64,000 nt of DNA from JADJPF01 sp964492845. GTDB lineage: Bacteria; Acidobacteriota; Blastocatellia; Chloracidobacteriales; JADJPF01. Positions 8,341 through 17,598 of the stretch are shown here, piece after piece. Position numbers and translations under genes: made by a program. Within the stretch, counting starts at the first letter, position 1; each line of letters begins with the position of its first letter. Under the pieces are notes generated by a model. The model was not told where the DNA came from. It saw only the letters and a program-made list of their open reading frames with translations, and ran no database searches. The stretch covers positions 12,090 through 76,089 of the forward strand of contig CAZBMZ010000032.1 of the NCBI GenBank assembly GCA_964492845.1, given 5' to 3'.

Positions 8341-9708
8341 CTAAAGTTGTCCAATGTTTTCTTGAAGCTTTTTAAGTATTTGTTGGTAAGAAGGATCTTG
8401 ATAACGTTCAAGTAAAAACATTGAAGCATAACTAGGTAGTTTTTCACCTAAAACATGTGAGGCTAAAAGTTCACCTGCTGCTTGAGAAGACATAATTCCA
8501 TAACCTGATAATGCACCTATTATATACACTCCGCTTACTGGCAAAGGCCCTATTAAAGGGCGATTTTCTACTGTTTTACAGTAATAGCCACCATCTACAT
8601 AAGCTTTGCTACCTTGCCCAAAATAGCTAGACATTTCTGGAATCATTCTTGAGATTGCCCTAATTAAAACTTCCCCATAATGAGGACTAAATTTTATTGG
8701 CTGGTAGTCTTTTTCTACACGCTTTTCATATGTCCAAATAATCATTATTTCTAGGTTTTTGCTGTCTCCTTTTGGTCTTAGATGTACCCCACTAGGAAAT
8801 TTATCTAGTAGCCAATTAGTAGAGGTATTAGAAGCCCACAAACGTTTTTCTTCATCTGTCCTGGGTAAATAAAGCTCATCATCCCAAATCATAAGTGGAG
8901 CATTTGCTGAAAAAATTTTTTTAGTATCAGAAAAAGTAATTTTTCCATGTAGTTCATTAAAAACAGGCAGGTCTAACCCTAACATATCACCTACACTTTT
9001 AAGATGAGGCCCTACAGCTAAAACTAGACTTTCTGGTTCTAATACCTTACCCGAAGCTAGTTTAATGGAAACTAGTTTATTATTTATTACTTCTACTGAC
9101 TCTAATTTATCTAAAATAAATTCTCCTCCATATCGTTCTACTTCTTCTTTAAGCCATTCTCCTAGCTTTATAGAATTCATCCAACCAGCACGACGAATAT
9201 GCAAAGCAGCCTTAACATCTTTTGTAAGAAAAGGATAAAGCTTGGTAACGTGTTCTGGGTCTAAAATTAAATCTGCTCCTGAAAGAGTTTTATTAAAGTT
9301 TTCTGTTAATGTCGGTAAGTAATTATCTAGGCTAGAATGTTCTCTAAACTCGCCTGCTCCAAGACGCGAGATTTCTTGGGCTGATTTTCTCCAATTATTA
9401 ATTTGACTATCTTGAGCAGTTAGAAAAAGATAGCCTCTTTGGTTAAGCCCAAAGTGGTTATTAGGTTTTTCTGCAAGTTCTGCTATAAGGTCAATACTAC
9501 GGTTAATAAACTTAACCATAGTATCGTCTGGGCCAGGCCACCAATTACGATAAGCTTGAGTGCCTTTGCTACTTGTAAGTGAAAGTGGCTGACCTTGATC
9601 AAGAATTAAAACACGTTTTTTTCTATGTTTAACTACTAGATGATAAGCAGCCGAAATACCCGCCATTCCAGCACCACAAATAACTATTTGAGGAGACATT
9701 TTAGACAT
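8341..9708 (-). CDS. FAD-dependent oxidoreductase (DAO/sarcosine-oxidase-like)
   Basis: A 455-residue protein. A Rossmann FAD-binding motif near the N-terminus (VICGAGMAGISAAYHL) is followed by the ribose-binding Asp in VLILDQG. The C-terminal GALSGYGIMSSQAAGELLA segment is typical of DAO-superfamily amine oxidases and dehydrogenases such as sarcosine oxidase or glycine oxidase. The substrate cannot be read from the sequence. The start could also be the ATG at 9697-9699. It is transcribed in the same direction as the ars genes, 57 nt after arsC, so read-through is possible, but a role in arsenic handling is not supported. Confidence 0.8.
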   Translation of the reverse strand: MSKMSPQIVICGAGMAGISAAYHLVVKHRKKRVLILDQGQPLSLTSSKGTQAYRNWWPGPDDTMVKFINRSIDLIAELAEKPNNHFGLNQRGYLFLTAQDSQINNWRKSAQEISRLGAGEFREHSSLDNYLPTLTENFNKTLSGADLILDPEHVTKLYPFLTKDVKAALHIRRAGWMNSIKLGEWLKEEVERYGGEFILDKLESVEVINNKLVSIKLASGKVLEPESLVLAVGPHLKSVGDMLGLDLPVFNELHGKITFSDTKKIFSANAPLMIWDDELYLPRTDEEKRLWASNTSTNWLLDKFPSGVHLRPKGDSKNLEIMIIWTYEKRVEKDYQPIKFSPHYGEVLIRAISRMIPEMSSYFGQGSKAYVDGGYYCKTVENRPLIGPLPVSGVYIIGALSGYGIMSSQAAGELLASHVLGEKLPSYASMFLLERYQDPSYQQILKKLQENIGQL

Positions 9709-9765
9709 TATTTAAGTATCCGTTTTAGTTTTATCCTGCAACATTTATGTCTCTTAATATAATAG

Positions 9766-10167
9766 CTATTTGGAAATATTTGCAATTAAGTCTTTAACTT
9801 TGGATTCTATTAAATCTCGAACTTCCTTAAATTCGTCTGTAGACATATGTTTTGGGTCGGGAATTTTCCAATCTTCTCTATTTTTAGCAACTACAAATGG
9901 GCATTCATCACCACATCCCATTGTGATAGCGTATTCATATTCGCTTGTAGGAATATCTTCTAAGGATTTAGATTTATGTTGGGTAAGGTCGTAGCCTATT
10001 TCTTTCATTGCTTCTATAGCTTTAGGGTTTACAGTTCCAGATGGTCTAGAACCTGAACTATAAACTTCAATAACTGCTTGACCATAAATTTTTCCAAAAG
10101 CCTCAGCCAACTGGCTACGACAAGAATTTTCTACGCATACAAATAAAACTCTTGGTAAATCACTCAT
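9766..10167 (-). CDS. arsC: Arsenate reductase, thioredoxin-coupled (low-MW phosphatase fold)
   Basis: A 133-residue protein that reduces arsenate to arsenite. The P-loop CVENSCRS (Cys11 nucleophile) and the distal pair Cys85/Cys89 in MGCGDECP match the three-cysteine relay of the thioredoxin-dependent ArsC class. The IPDPKH segment supplies the conserved general acid Asp. AGGTGA precedes the ATG. Third gene of the ars operon, 18 nt after acr3, whose pump would remove the arsenite produced. Complete and without odd features. Confidence 0.95.
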   Translation of the reverse strand: MSDLPRVLFVCVENSCRSQLAEAFGKIYGQAVIEVYSSGSRPSGTVNPKAIEAMKEIGYDLTQHKSKSLEDIPTSEYEYAITMGCGDECPFVVAKNREDWKIPDPKHMSTDEFKEVRDLIESKVKDLIANISK

Positions 10168-10185
10168 TATAAAATCACCTTTTCT

Positions 10186-11274
10186 TTATGTTGTTTTACA
10201 TAATTTAATTTCTTTGTTAGATAAATTTTCTGGAAAATATCTTTTTTCAAACCAAAGTGCGACATTAACCAAAGCTATAAGGACTGGCACTTCAACTAGC
10301 GGCCCAATCACAGCAGCAAAAGCAGCACCATGATGAATGCCAAAAGTTGCTACAGCTACGGCAATAGCTAGCTCAAAATTGTTTGAAGCAGCAGTAAAAG
10401 AAAGTGTAGCCGACTGAGCATAGTTAGCTTGTAATTTTTTGCTCATAAAAAACGAAAATACAAACATTACAACAAAGTAAATTAGTAGAGGGATAGCAAT
10501 TTTAATTACATCTAATGGTAGTTCTATAATTGCTTCACCTTTTAGAGAAAACATAACAACAATTGTAAACAGTAGAGCAATAAGGGTTAACGGGCTAATT
10601 TTAGGAATAAAACTTGTTTGATACCAATCTTTTCCTTTTAATTTTATTAAGGAAAAGCGAGTTATTATTCCTGCTAGAAAAGGGATGCCTAAGTAAATAA
10701 ACACAGTTTTAGCAATTTCCAAAACAGTTATATTTACCGCAATACTCTTTAATCCAAACCAAGTAGGTAGAAGTGTAATAAAAAAGTAAGCATAAATTGG
10801 ATAAAAGAAAACCTGAAAAATAGAATTAAAAGCCACAAGTCCTGCACAATATTCAGAATCACCTTTAGCTAACTCATTCCAAACCAACACCATAGCAATA
10901 CATGGTGCTATTCCAATCATAATCAACCCTATCATATACTCCGGCTTGTCAGTTAATAAAGTTATTGCTAATAAAAACATTAGTGATGGGCCAATTACCC
11001 AATTTAGTACTAGAGATAACCCTAATATTTTGAAGTTATGGAAAACCCTTCCCATTTCTTCATAACGTACTTTAGCTAGAGGTGGATACATCATCAAAAT
11101 TAACCCTATAGCAATAGGAATTGAAGTCGTTCCAATACTTAAACCATTAAGCATTGGAACAACTTCAGGATAAAAATAACCCAAGCTAATACCCAAACCC
11201 ATAGCTAGAAATATCCACAAAGTTAAAAATCTATCCAGAAAAGAAAGTCGGCTTGCTACACTTGAGTTACTCAT
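10186..11274 (-). CDS. acr3: Arsenite efflux permease, ACR3 family
   Basis: A 362-residue inner-membrane protein with about ten hydrophobic segments. It has the ACR3 signatures NWVIGPSLMF and GIAPCIAMVLVWNELAKGD; the Cys in the latter (Cys125) corresponds to the essential transmembrane cysteine of characterised Acr3 pumps. The C-terminal ASNNFELAIAVAVATFG carries the conserved Glu. It extrudes arsenite using the proton gradient. AAGGAT precedes the ATG. It lies between arsI (24 nt) and arsC (18 nt) in one operon. Confidence 0.95.
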   Translation of the reverse strand: MSNSSVASRLSFLDRFLTLWIFLAMGLGISLGYFYPEVVPMLNGLSIGTTSIPIAIGLILMMYPPLAKVRYEEMGRVFHNFKILGLSLVLNWVIGPSLMFLLAITLLTDKPEYMIGLIMIGIAPCIAMVLVWNELAKGDSEYCAGLVAFNSIFQVFFYPIYAYFFITLLPTWFGLKSIAVNITVLEIAKTVFIYLGIPFLAGIITRFSLIKLKGKDWYQTSFIPKISPLTLIALLFTIVVMFSLKGEAIIELPLDVIKIAIPLLIYFVVMFVFSFFMSKKLQANYAQSATLSFTAASNNFELAIAVAVATFGIHHGAAFAAVIGPLVEVPVLIALVNVALWFEKRYFPENLSNKEIKLCKTT

Positions 11275-11298
11275 AACTTTATCCTTTTAGATTTTTTG

Positions 11299-11850
11299 CT
11301 ATTTTTTGCTAGATAAACCAACTAGATTTGCAGCTACTTCACTAGTCCCACAACAAGAGACGGCGGCTTGTAAAGTCTCTAAACTTGTAGTTTCACAAGA
11401 AGCATTTTTTGCTGTAACTTCTTTACTGTCATCAGTTACACAGCACATAGAAGTTTCTGCTAAGTTATCTTGAAGTACTACAAAAACTTCCCATTCATTG
11501 CCATCAGGGTCTTGGGCCCAGGTTTTATCTTGAATTGCATAACAACAATTAGTTTGCATTTCATCACGAGGAGTAAGCCCAGCTTTTATCCATTGCTCAC
11601 GCACCGCTATAACATCTTCCGTTGTCGCAACCTGTATTCCAAGATGAGAAAGCACACCTCGATCTTTTACTGCTATTTGATTAAGTGCTAGGTTAAGAGG
11701 TGGGTTTTGTACATCAAACTTAGCATATCCTTTACGTACTTTTAAGGGTTCAATGCCAAACAATTTTTTGTAAAATTCAATGCTATTTTCAACATTGCTA
11801 ACATTTAGTGAAATATGTGCTTTTAGGCTTTGTATTGGTAAGCTATTCAT
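11299..11850 (-). CDS. arsI: ArsI-type organoarsenical C-As lyase / CadI-like dioxygenase
   Basis: A 183-residue vicinal-oxygen-chelate (glyoxalase/bleomycin-resistance) protein. The likely Fe(II) ligands are His12, His69 and Glu121. The vicinal Cys102-Cys103 pair in TNCCYA corresponds to the As(III)-binding pair of characterised ArsI lyases, which cleave methyl- or phenyl-arsenite with O2. Two further Cys-Cys pairs (136-137 and 166-167) lie in the C-terminal tail, also a known ArsI/CadI habit. GGAGA precedes the ATG. First gene of the arsI-acr3-arsC operon. Annotation as CadI is the main alternative. Confidence 0.88.
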   Translation of the reverse strand: MNSLPIQSLKAHISLNVSNVENSIEFYKKLFGIEPLKVRKGYAKFDVQNPPLNLALNQIAVKDRGVLSHLGIQVATTEDVIAVREQWIKAGLTPRDEMQTNCCYAIQDKTWAQDPDGNEWEVFVVLQDNLAETSMCCVTDDSKEVTAKNASCETTSLETLQAAVSCCGTSEVAANLVGLSSKK

Positions 11851-11873
11851 AGTAAGAATCTCCTTTTTGATTA

Positions 11874-11941
11874 ATTGATATATGCCTCAACGAATATGTT
11901 TATATTATGTTTCAAAAATTATATATGTTAAGCCATATTTA
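11874..11941 (-). promoter_or_regulatory. ars operon promoter with two ArsR-like operator sites
   Basis: Read on the minus strand, TTAACA (+ strand 11926-11931) and TAATAT (11902-11907), separated by 18 nt, form a candidate promoter. The sequence around 11877-11898 reads, on the minus strand, CATATTCGTTGAGGCATATA. It resembles the ATTCGTTAAGTCATATATG core of the E. coli arsR operator as I recall it. A second, related ATATATG...ATAT site at 11921-11939 overlaps the -35. Together they would bracket the polymerase site. The match is by eye; no arsR lies nearby, so a trans-acting repressor is inferred. Confidence 0.5.
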
Positions 11942-12127
11942 TCTAACAAAATGGCTATCTTTTTTGTGGGGTTAGGAAAATAAATACTGTTTGATGTGAA
12001 AGCGAAGTAAAATTACCAGTCTTTTTATTAAAAACTATAATCAGCTAATCTTGCTGTACTCGCTAAACATTTATTTTGTAATATCGGCAATTCTTAATTA
12101 TTTCAAAGCTAAAAATAAGGAAAATTT

Positions 12128-13834
12128 GTGGATATTCAACAACTTGCTAGTCAAAGTGCTGCAACTATTTTAGAAGGCTTTCAAACCTTTACGGCTAAGT
12201 TTAAAGAAATTACTCGCCGCGCCAAAAATAGGTTTGAAACTCGTAATACTTTTGGCTTTTATAATGACGCTACCGAGCGTTTAGACCTTTATAGCAAGTC
12301 GGTTCAAGCTTTGGTAAAACGCTTAACAGAACTACTTGGAAATGATAGCCAGGAAAAAGAAGTTTGGGTTGGTATAAAGAAAAATTATTCAGAGCTAATT
12401 ACTAAACGTGGTGATTTAGAAATTGCTGAAACTTTCTTTAATTCTGTCACTAGAAAAATCTTTATAACAACTGGCGTAGACCCTAATATTGAATTTGTTG
12501 CTTCAGACTTTGACTTTCTCCCTATTTCACAAAAACCTATTTATTGTGTCTTTACTGTAAATGATGACCTAGCTAGCACCATTAAGGAAATATTAGGTAG
12601 CTATAATTTTAATGTTTATTATGAAGATATCTTTCTGGATGCTAAATTAATGGTTGAGAGAATTAACCAAGAAATAGGCCAAAATATTGATAGAATAGAA
12701 GTATTAAAATCAGTCTTTTATCGTAATAAAAAAGCTTATATTATTGGTCGAATCTGCTATCAAGATCAGTATATTCCGCTTGCAATTGCGCTTATAAATA
12801 AAGAACAAGGAATGATTGTTGATGCAATACTACTTACTCAAAATGAAGTAAGTATCATATTTAGTTTTACTCGCTCTTATTTTCATGTTGAGATTGAACA
12901 ACCTTTTGAAATGGTTAGTTTTTTAAAGTCTATTATGCCGCTAAAGCCTATTTCAGAGCTTTATATATCAATAGGTTACAATAAACATGGTAAAACTATC
13001 CTCTATCGTGACCTACTTTGTTATTTGCAAACTTCTACGGACAAATTTGAGTTTGCTAAAGGTAAAAAAGGGATGGTGATGTCTGTTTTTACACTTCCTT
13101 CTTATGATGTAGTGTTTAAGATTATTAAAGATAAAGCAGATTACCCTAAGAAAACTACTCGCAAGGATGTTTTAGACAAATATAACTTAGTTTTTACTCG
13201 TGACCGTGCTGGCAGGCTAGTTGATGCTCAGGAATTTGAACACTTAAAATTTGATAAAAGCCGTTTTAGCCAAGATTTACTAGATGAATTGCTTAAGGTT
13301 ACGGCACAGACGGTAATAGTAGAAGGTGAAAGCGTAGTTATTAAACACCTTTATACAGAAAGAAAATTATCTCCGCTAAATATTTATGTTAAGGAAATGT
13401 CCTTTGAAGCAGCAACCGAGGCAATTACAGACTATGGGAATGCTATCAAGGATTTAGTAGCAGCAAATATTTTCCCTGGCGATATATTACTTAAAAATTT
13501 TGGAGTAACTCGGCATGGTCGGGTAATTTTTTATGATTATGACGAGTTATGTTTAATTACAGAATGTAATTTTCGGGCTATTCCTGCGGCTAGAAACTAT
13601 TTAGATGAGCTAGATTCCGAGCCTTGGTATTATGTAGCGGAAAATGATATTTTCCCTGAAGAATTTAAGTCTTTTTTAGATTTGGACGGCAAATTAAGAG
13701 AGTTTTTCCTAAAAGTTCATGGAGATTTATTTGATGTAAAGTTTTGGTCAGATTTACAAAATAGGCTTAATGCTGGCGAAATTCCAGACATTTTCCCTTA
13801 TCAGCTTAGTCGCAGGTTAAGACAAGCAGATTAA
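12128..13834 (+). CDS. aceK: Isocitrate dehydrogenase kinase/phosphatase
   Basis: A 568-residue protein starting at GTG with AAGGA eight bases upstream. The length and whole-protein pattern match AceK (about 570-590). The N-terminal regulatory domain includes FETRNTFGFYNDATERLDLY. The kinase-like C-terminal domain includes VFKIIKDKADYPKK, LSPLNIYVKEM, the catalytic-loop-like GDILLKNFGVTRHGRVIFYD and YDELCLITECNFR. AceK phosphorylates and dephosphorylates isocitrate dehydrogenase to divert carbon into the glyoxylate bypass. No aceA or aceB is nearby. A 141-codon gene follows after 24 nt and is probably co-transcribed. Confidence 0.93.
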   Translation: MDIQQLASQSAATILEGFQTFTAKFKEITRRAKNRFETRNTFGFYNDATERLDLYSKSVQALVKRLTELLGNDSQEKEVWVGIKKNYSELITKRGDLEIAETFFNSVTRKIFITTGVDPNIEFVASDFDFLPISQKPIYCVFTVNDDLASTIKEILGSYNFNVYYEDIFLDAKLMVERINQEIGQNIDRIEVLKSVFYRNKKAYIIGRICYQDQYIPLAIALINKEQGMIVDAILLTQNEVSIIFSFTRSYFHVEIEQPFEMVSFLKSIMPLKPISELYISIGYNKHGKTILYRDLLCYLQTSTDKFEFAKGKKGMVMSVFTLPSYDVVFKIIKDKADYPKKTTRKDVLDKYNLVFTRDRAGRLVDAQEFEHLKFDKSRFSQDLLDELLKVTAQTVIVEGESVVIKHLYTERKLSPLNIYVKEMSFEAATEAITDYGNAIKDLVAANIFPGDILLKNFGVTRHGRVIFYDYDELCLITECNFRAIPAARNYLDELDSEPWYYVAENDIFPEEFKSFLDLDGKLREFFLKVHGDLFDVKFWSDLQNRLNAGEIPDIFPYQLSRRLRQAD

Positions 13835-13858
13835 GGAAGTACAAGTTAAGGAAGTGTT

Positions 13859-14284
13859 ATGCAAATTAATTTTCATATTGTGCTAGAAAAATCTCTTTTA
13901 GAAAAAATTAGTGATTTGCAAAAAGTTTGTAAAGACTTCGGGTTTGATGTTAGTTTTGATTCTGTAAGCCTACAACAAAACTTATCACGCCAAAAAATTC
14001 TACTAAATGTTGAATATCGCAACAAAATTACTAGTGCAGAAGTTCGTTTAGCTACAATTTCAGACGTTAAAGATGTTTGTGATGATATTTGCAGCCATCT
14101 TAGCGAAGAACATGACTGTGCGATTAATATTAATTTTAATGGTAATGATTTGGCGGCTATTTACATTGTAATTGCAGTTTTAACAAAAATGAGCAATGGA
14201 ATTTTATATGTAGAACAGGATGGAGTTATTCTTAGAGGTGATGAAGCAATAAAAAATGCTAAAGCATGGGACAACGTAAAATAG
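13859..14284 (+). CDS. Unknown 141-residue protein co-transcribed with aceK
   Basis: No family recognised. It is a soluble alpha/beta protein without signal peptide or membrane segment. It is rich in Ile, Val and Asn and has a central CDDICSHLSEEHDC segment with three cysteines and a histidine. A ribosome binding site (GGAAG) lies just before the ATG, and the gene starts 24 nt after aceK. The 3' end converges with the kinase gene on the other strand, 28 nt away, with no clear terminator. Position suggests a link to aceK, but no function can be read. Confidence 0.75.
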   Translation: MQINFHIVLEKSLLEKISDLQKVCKDFGFDVSFDSVSLQQNLSRQKILLNVEYRNKITSAEVRLATISDVKDVCDDICSHLSEEHDCAININFNGNDLAAIYIVIAVLTKMSNGILYVEQDGVILRGDEAIKNAKAWDNVK

Positions 14285-14312
14285 ACTATACCCCTGCATT
14301 TGCATCAAATTA

Positions 14313-16715
14313 CTAGGTAAATTTATTTGTATCAGCTTCTATTATCTTAGTTTTTTTGCTATCAGTTAAATAATCTTCTGTTTCTTCCGTAACATTTTGG
14401 TAAGTTTCTTCTCCTTCTTTTGTATAGAATTTAGACATTGCCGTTGCTAGCTCTTGTGCATTAGGGCGATCTTCGGGGCTTTTTGCAAGAGTTTTCATTA
14501 TTAATTCAACTAGTTCATTAGGAGCATTTTTATTAAAATCTGCCAAATGTGGAGGTGGTTCTGTCATATGTTGCATAAAAAGCGAAAACATAATGTTATT
14601 GATAGGCAAAAAAGGTGGACGACCTGCTAGCATTTCATAAGCTACTACTCCAAGGCTATAAATATCTGACTTTTCTTCACAAGATTTAGAATTAATCTGC
14701 TCAGGTGACATATATTGTGGCGAGCCAATCAAAACCCCTGTTGCAGTAAGATCTGAAATATTTATACTTCCAGAGTCCTCTACAAGTTTTACAAGTCCAA
14801 AATCGACCAATTTTATTATTTCTCTACCTTCTGAGCGATGAATAAAAATATTATCTGGTTTTATATCACGATGTACTAAACCTAGTTCATGAGCTTTTAT
14901 TAGCACTTCACAAACAGGTAAAAGAATAAAAACTGTCCGAGAAACAGAAAGCACTTTCTTTTCTCTTAACTCTTTTTTAAGTGGACGACCACTTAAAAGT
15001 TCCATCACTAAATATGCAATTCCATCGCTAGATATACCTGAATCAAGTATTGCAACTGCATTTGGATGATTAATACGTGAGCCAGCAATAGCTTCAAGTC
15101 GAAAACGTTCAAGACTTTCTGATGAATCGTTACCTGCTAATGGCTTAAATATTTTTACTGCAACTTTGCGCTTTATCTGAAGGTGCGTTGCTTTATAAAC
15201 AGCACCAAAACCGCCTGAACCAATAATTTCATCTAGTCGATATTTTTCGTCTAATACGGTTCCTGGCAAGGCTTCAGCTAGTACATTAAATATTCGGTCT
15301 GCTCGTTGATTAGATTCTATTAATTCTTGATTTTTGTGGGCTATTTCTTCAATACGATCTTGTAAAGCTTTATTTTTTTCGCTTATTTCATCAGTTTGTT
15401 CTAGTAGTGCCTTGTTTTTTTGGCTTATTTCATTGGTGCGCTCTGCTACTTTCTTTTCCAAATCACGGTTTAATAGATTAAGTTCTTTATAAACACGTGC
15501 AAAACGGTTTGCAACCAGTGTAGCCATTAGCACAATATTAAAGGCAAATGCCCATTGAATGATGTTATAAGGCAGTTTTATTTGAATCAAAAAAACAACA
15601 AAATAAGATAAACTCCCAAGTAAAAGTACTCTAGCTTCAGAATTACCTCGCCAACTCTCTACACCGATTAACTTAATTATCATTACTAGAAATAATATTG
15701 AAAGTGGTGCATAGGTAAGGGTTTCTATTCTAAGCATAAGTAAGAAAGGTAAGAATAGAAAAAATAAAATATTAATTAAATTTAGCAATTGAAAAGCACG
15801 CACCCATTTACTTATGGGTTTACCTAAAAAATTCCATAAAAATTCTATCAAAAATACTGAAGTTAATTTATTAGAAACAAATAGGACTAGAATAATGTTG
15901 TTATGTGATCCTAAAAGCAGTGAATTCCAGAAAAAAGTACCTGCAAATATCTGTATGCTATAAAAGAAAACACATAAGCTATAGCGAAGATAATCTTTTT
16001 CGGTTCCAAGTCTGATGTAAAGCAGTAAATGGTAAAGACTTACTAGCAAAAATATAATGCTAAGAACAAATGTACTTATAGTTCTATAGAGTAATTTAAT
16101 TCGTCGGTTTTCTTTTGCTATTTCAAGATTAGGTACTTTGCCTAGAACAAATAAACCTTCGCTAAAGCCTCTTCTTCCACTACCAACAGCATATTCTGGA
16201 AAAAACCAGACTCTAATAGCTAAACAAAGATTGCCTTTGTCATCAATTAGATTAGCAGGTATTTGGATAATTTTAGGCCAGGGATATTCAATTTTATTTA
16301 CTGATAAAATATCTTTTTGAGGTGTAATCAAAACACCATTAGCATAAATTTGATAGTTTAAGAAAATCTTTGTTTGAAGCACGATTCCAATGTCATTATA
16401 GAGTTGCTCAAAGTCGTCTGCTTGCTCAGATGCTTTGATAGGCAGCTTTAATTTAATGCGAAACCAGGAAAAATTATTGTTTGGTGTAATGTCTTGCTGT
16501 TCTGGAGATTTATTAATTTCAAAATCTTTCCAAGTTGAATCATCAAATTCTGGGTTTGCCCAAGTTAAATCATCTCCTTGCCGGTATTTCCAGTTAACTT
16601 CAAGATTAAAATTTGTTTCTAAAGATTTAACCTTTTTACTTAATTGTCCAAAGCAGCAAAAAGGAAGGAAGAAAAGCAAAAATATTGCACTTATAGAAAC
16701 TATCTTAATTTTCAT
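14313..16715 (-). CDS. Membrane-sensor Ser/Thr protein kinase (7TMR-DISM-like / coiled coil / kinase)
   Basis: Start set at the ATG 16713-16715: GGAG lies nine bases upstream and a signal peptide follows (MKIKIVSISAIFLLFFLPF); the longer frame adds 21 unlikely residues. About 800 residues. An extracytoplasmic beta-rich domain (about 25-200) precedes a block of seven or so membrane helices (about 210-410), as in 7TMR-DISM receptors. A coiled coil with three EIxxKNxxL repeats (about 425-475) leads to a kinase domain from about 490. Kinase motifs visible are GSGGFG, VAVKIF, HRDIKPDNIF, DFGLVKL and GSPQYMSPEQ. All catalytic residues are present, so it should be active in the cytoplasm. The ligand is unknown. 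Confidence 0.88.
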   Translation of the reverse strand: MKIKIVSISAIFLLFFLPFCCFGQLSKKVKSLETNFNLEVNWKYRQGDDLTWANPEFDDSTWKDFEINKSPEQQDITPNNNFSWFRIKLKLPIKASEQADDFEQLYNDIGIVLQTKIFLNYQIYANGVLITPQKDILSVNKIEYPWPKIIQIPANLIDDKGNLCLAIRVWFFPEYAVGSGRRGFSEGLFVLGKVPNLEIAKENRRIKLLYRTISTFVLSIIFLLVSLYHLLLYIRLGTEKDYLRYSLCVFFYSIQIFAGTFFWNSLLLGSHNNIILVLFVSNKLTSVFLIEFLWNFLGKPISKWVRAFQLLNLINILFFLFLPFLLMLRIETLTYAPLSILFLVMIIKLIGVESWRGNSEARVLLLGSLSYFVVFLIQIKLPYNIIQWAFAFNIVLMATLVANRFARVYKELNLLNRDLEKKVAERTNEISQKNKALLEQTDEISEKNKALQDRIEEIAHKNQELIESNQRADRIFNVLAEALPGTVLDEKYRLDEIIGSGGFGAVYKATHLQIKRKVAVKIFKPLAGNDSSESLERFRLEAIAGSRINHPNAVAILDSGISSDGIAYLVMELLSGRPLKKELREKKVLSVSRTVFILLPVCEVLIKAHELGLVHRDIKPDNIFIHRSEGREIIKLVDFGLVKLVEDSGSINISDLTATGVLIGSPQYMSPEQINSKSCEEKSDIYSLGVVAYEMLAGRPPFLPINNIMFSLFMQHMTEPPPHLADFNKNAPNELVELIMKTLAKSPEDRPNAQELATAMSKFYTKEGEETYQNVTEETEDYLTDSKKTKIIEADTNKFT

Positions 16716-17031
16716 GAAAATTTCTCCATGCTGGTGCTTTTTTGAGATCAAGAGTTTTTCGTTAATGATTGAAAACATTAAGATTGTGGCAAATAAATTT
16801 TTACTTTTTAATAGGTTATTAGAAATTTGATGTGCTAATCCATTGCCCGTAAAGCTTAAGACAATTGATGGAAAAAAGCAAAGAGCTATTTTAGTAAAAA
16901 CCCTAGTTTGTAAGGAGAATTTAGTAGAGATTTTATAGAGTCCAGATAAGAAGTTAGTGCAGATAAAATCTAAGACCCTAAAAGCTTGATAATTAAAGGT
17001 TTAAGTCAATTAGCTATTATTCCTAAATACT
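16716..17031. other. Intergenic region with no recognised gene
   Basis: These 316 bases lie between the HEAGH membrane-protein gene and the membrane-sensor kinase gene, both on the minus strand. I see no open frame with a ribosome binding site, no convincing hairpin with a T-run and no repeat. It should contain the promoter of the kinase gene, but no consensus element stood out. Confidence 0.5.
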
Positions 17032-17547
17032 TCAATCTAAGTTTGTTGGAACAATTTCTTCGTCCGATTGAGAAAAAATTAAAGACAATGCAAATGCAGC
17101 TATTATTGTCATAATGGCAGAAATGCGAATCATTAATGCTATTTTATTTGTTTGACCAAGTAAATTTAGCTCTGACAGCATATAATTCCAGTCATGAATA
17201 CGATCACCATTACCAATTAAAGGTAGTTGCATTACTACAGCATCTGCTGAATAAATAGAAATATTTAATAAATTATGTCCAACCCAAAATAAAACTATCG
17301 CGCTAGAGAATTTTTGATTATTCCAGAAGAAATATCCTACAAATAATGCTGGCATAATTAGTTGCATTAAAGTTCCACCTAAAATGCTCATAAACTCGCC
17401 TAAAATGCCAAATAGCGGATGCCCTGCCTCATGAATTAGTACATTAACCCCATCTAATAACCGCCATTGATAAGGAAATAAAAGACACCAGAAAAAATAT
17501 AAGCCTACTATTAGTGTTACAACCACTTTATTATTAAACTTAAACAT
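17032..17547 (-). CDS. Integral membrane protein with HEAGH motif (M50-like)
   Basis: A 171-residue protein with four to five hydrophobic segments. HEAGHPLFG (about residues 40-48) places an HExxH zinc-binding signature near the end of the first membrane segment. WVGHNLLNIS in the third segment carries another His that could act as a ligand. This resembles the core of membrane-embedded M50 metallopeptidases, but the typical NxxPxxxLDG motif is not visible, so activity is uncertain. GGAC lies before the ATG. It follows the TGA-containing small membrane gene by 51 nt on the same strand, downstream of the HDAC-family gene, suggesting one transcript. Confidence 0.75.
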   Translation of the reverse strand: MFKFNNKVVVTLIVGLYFFWCLLFPYQWRLLDGVNVLIHEAGHPLFGILGEFMSILGGTLMQLIMPALFVGYFFWNNQKFSSAIVLFWVGHNLLNISIYSADAVVMQLPLIGNGDRIHDWNYMLSELNLLGQTNKIALMIRISAIMTIIAAFALSLIFSQSDEEIVPTNLD

Positions 17548-17598
17548 TGTTTTGTCCTATAAAACTTAAAATATTTCCTTTAATTAGCTTATAAAATA

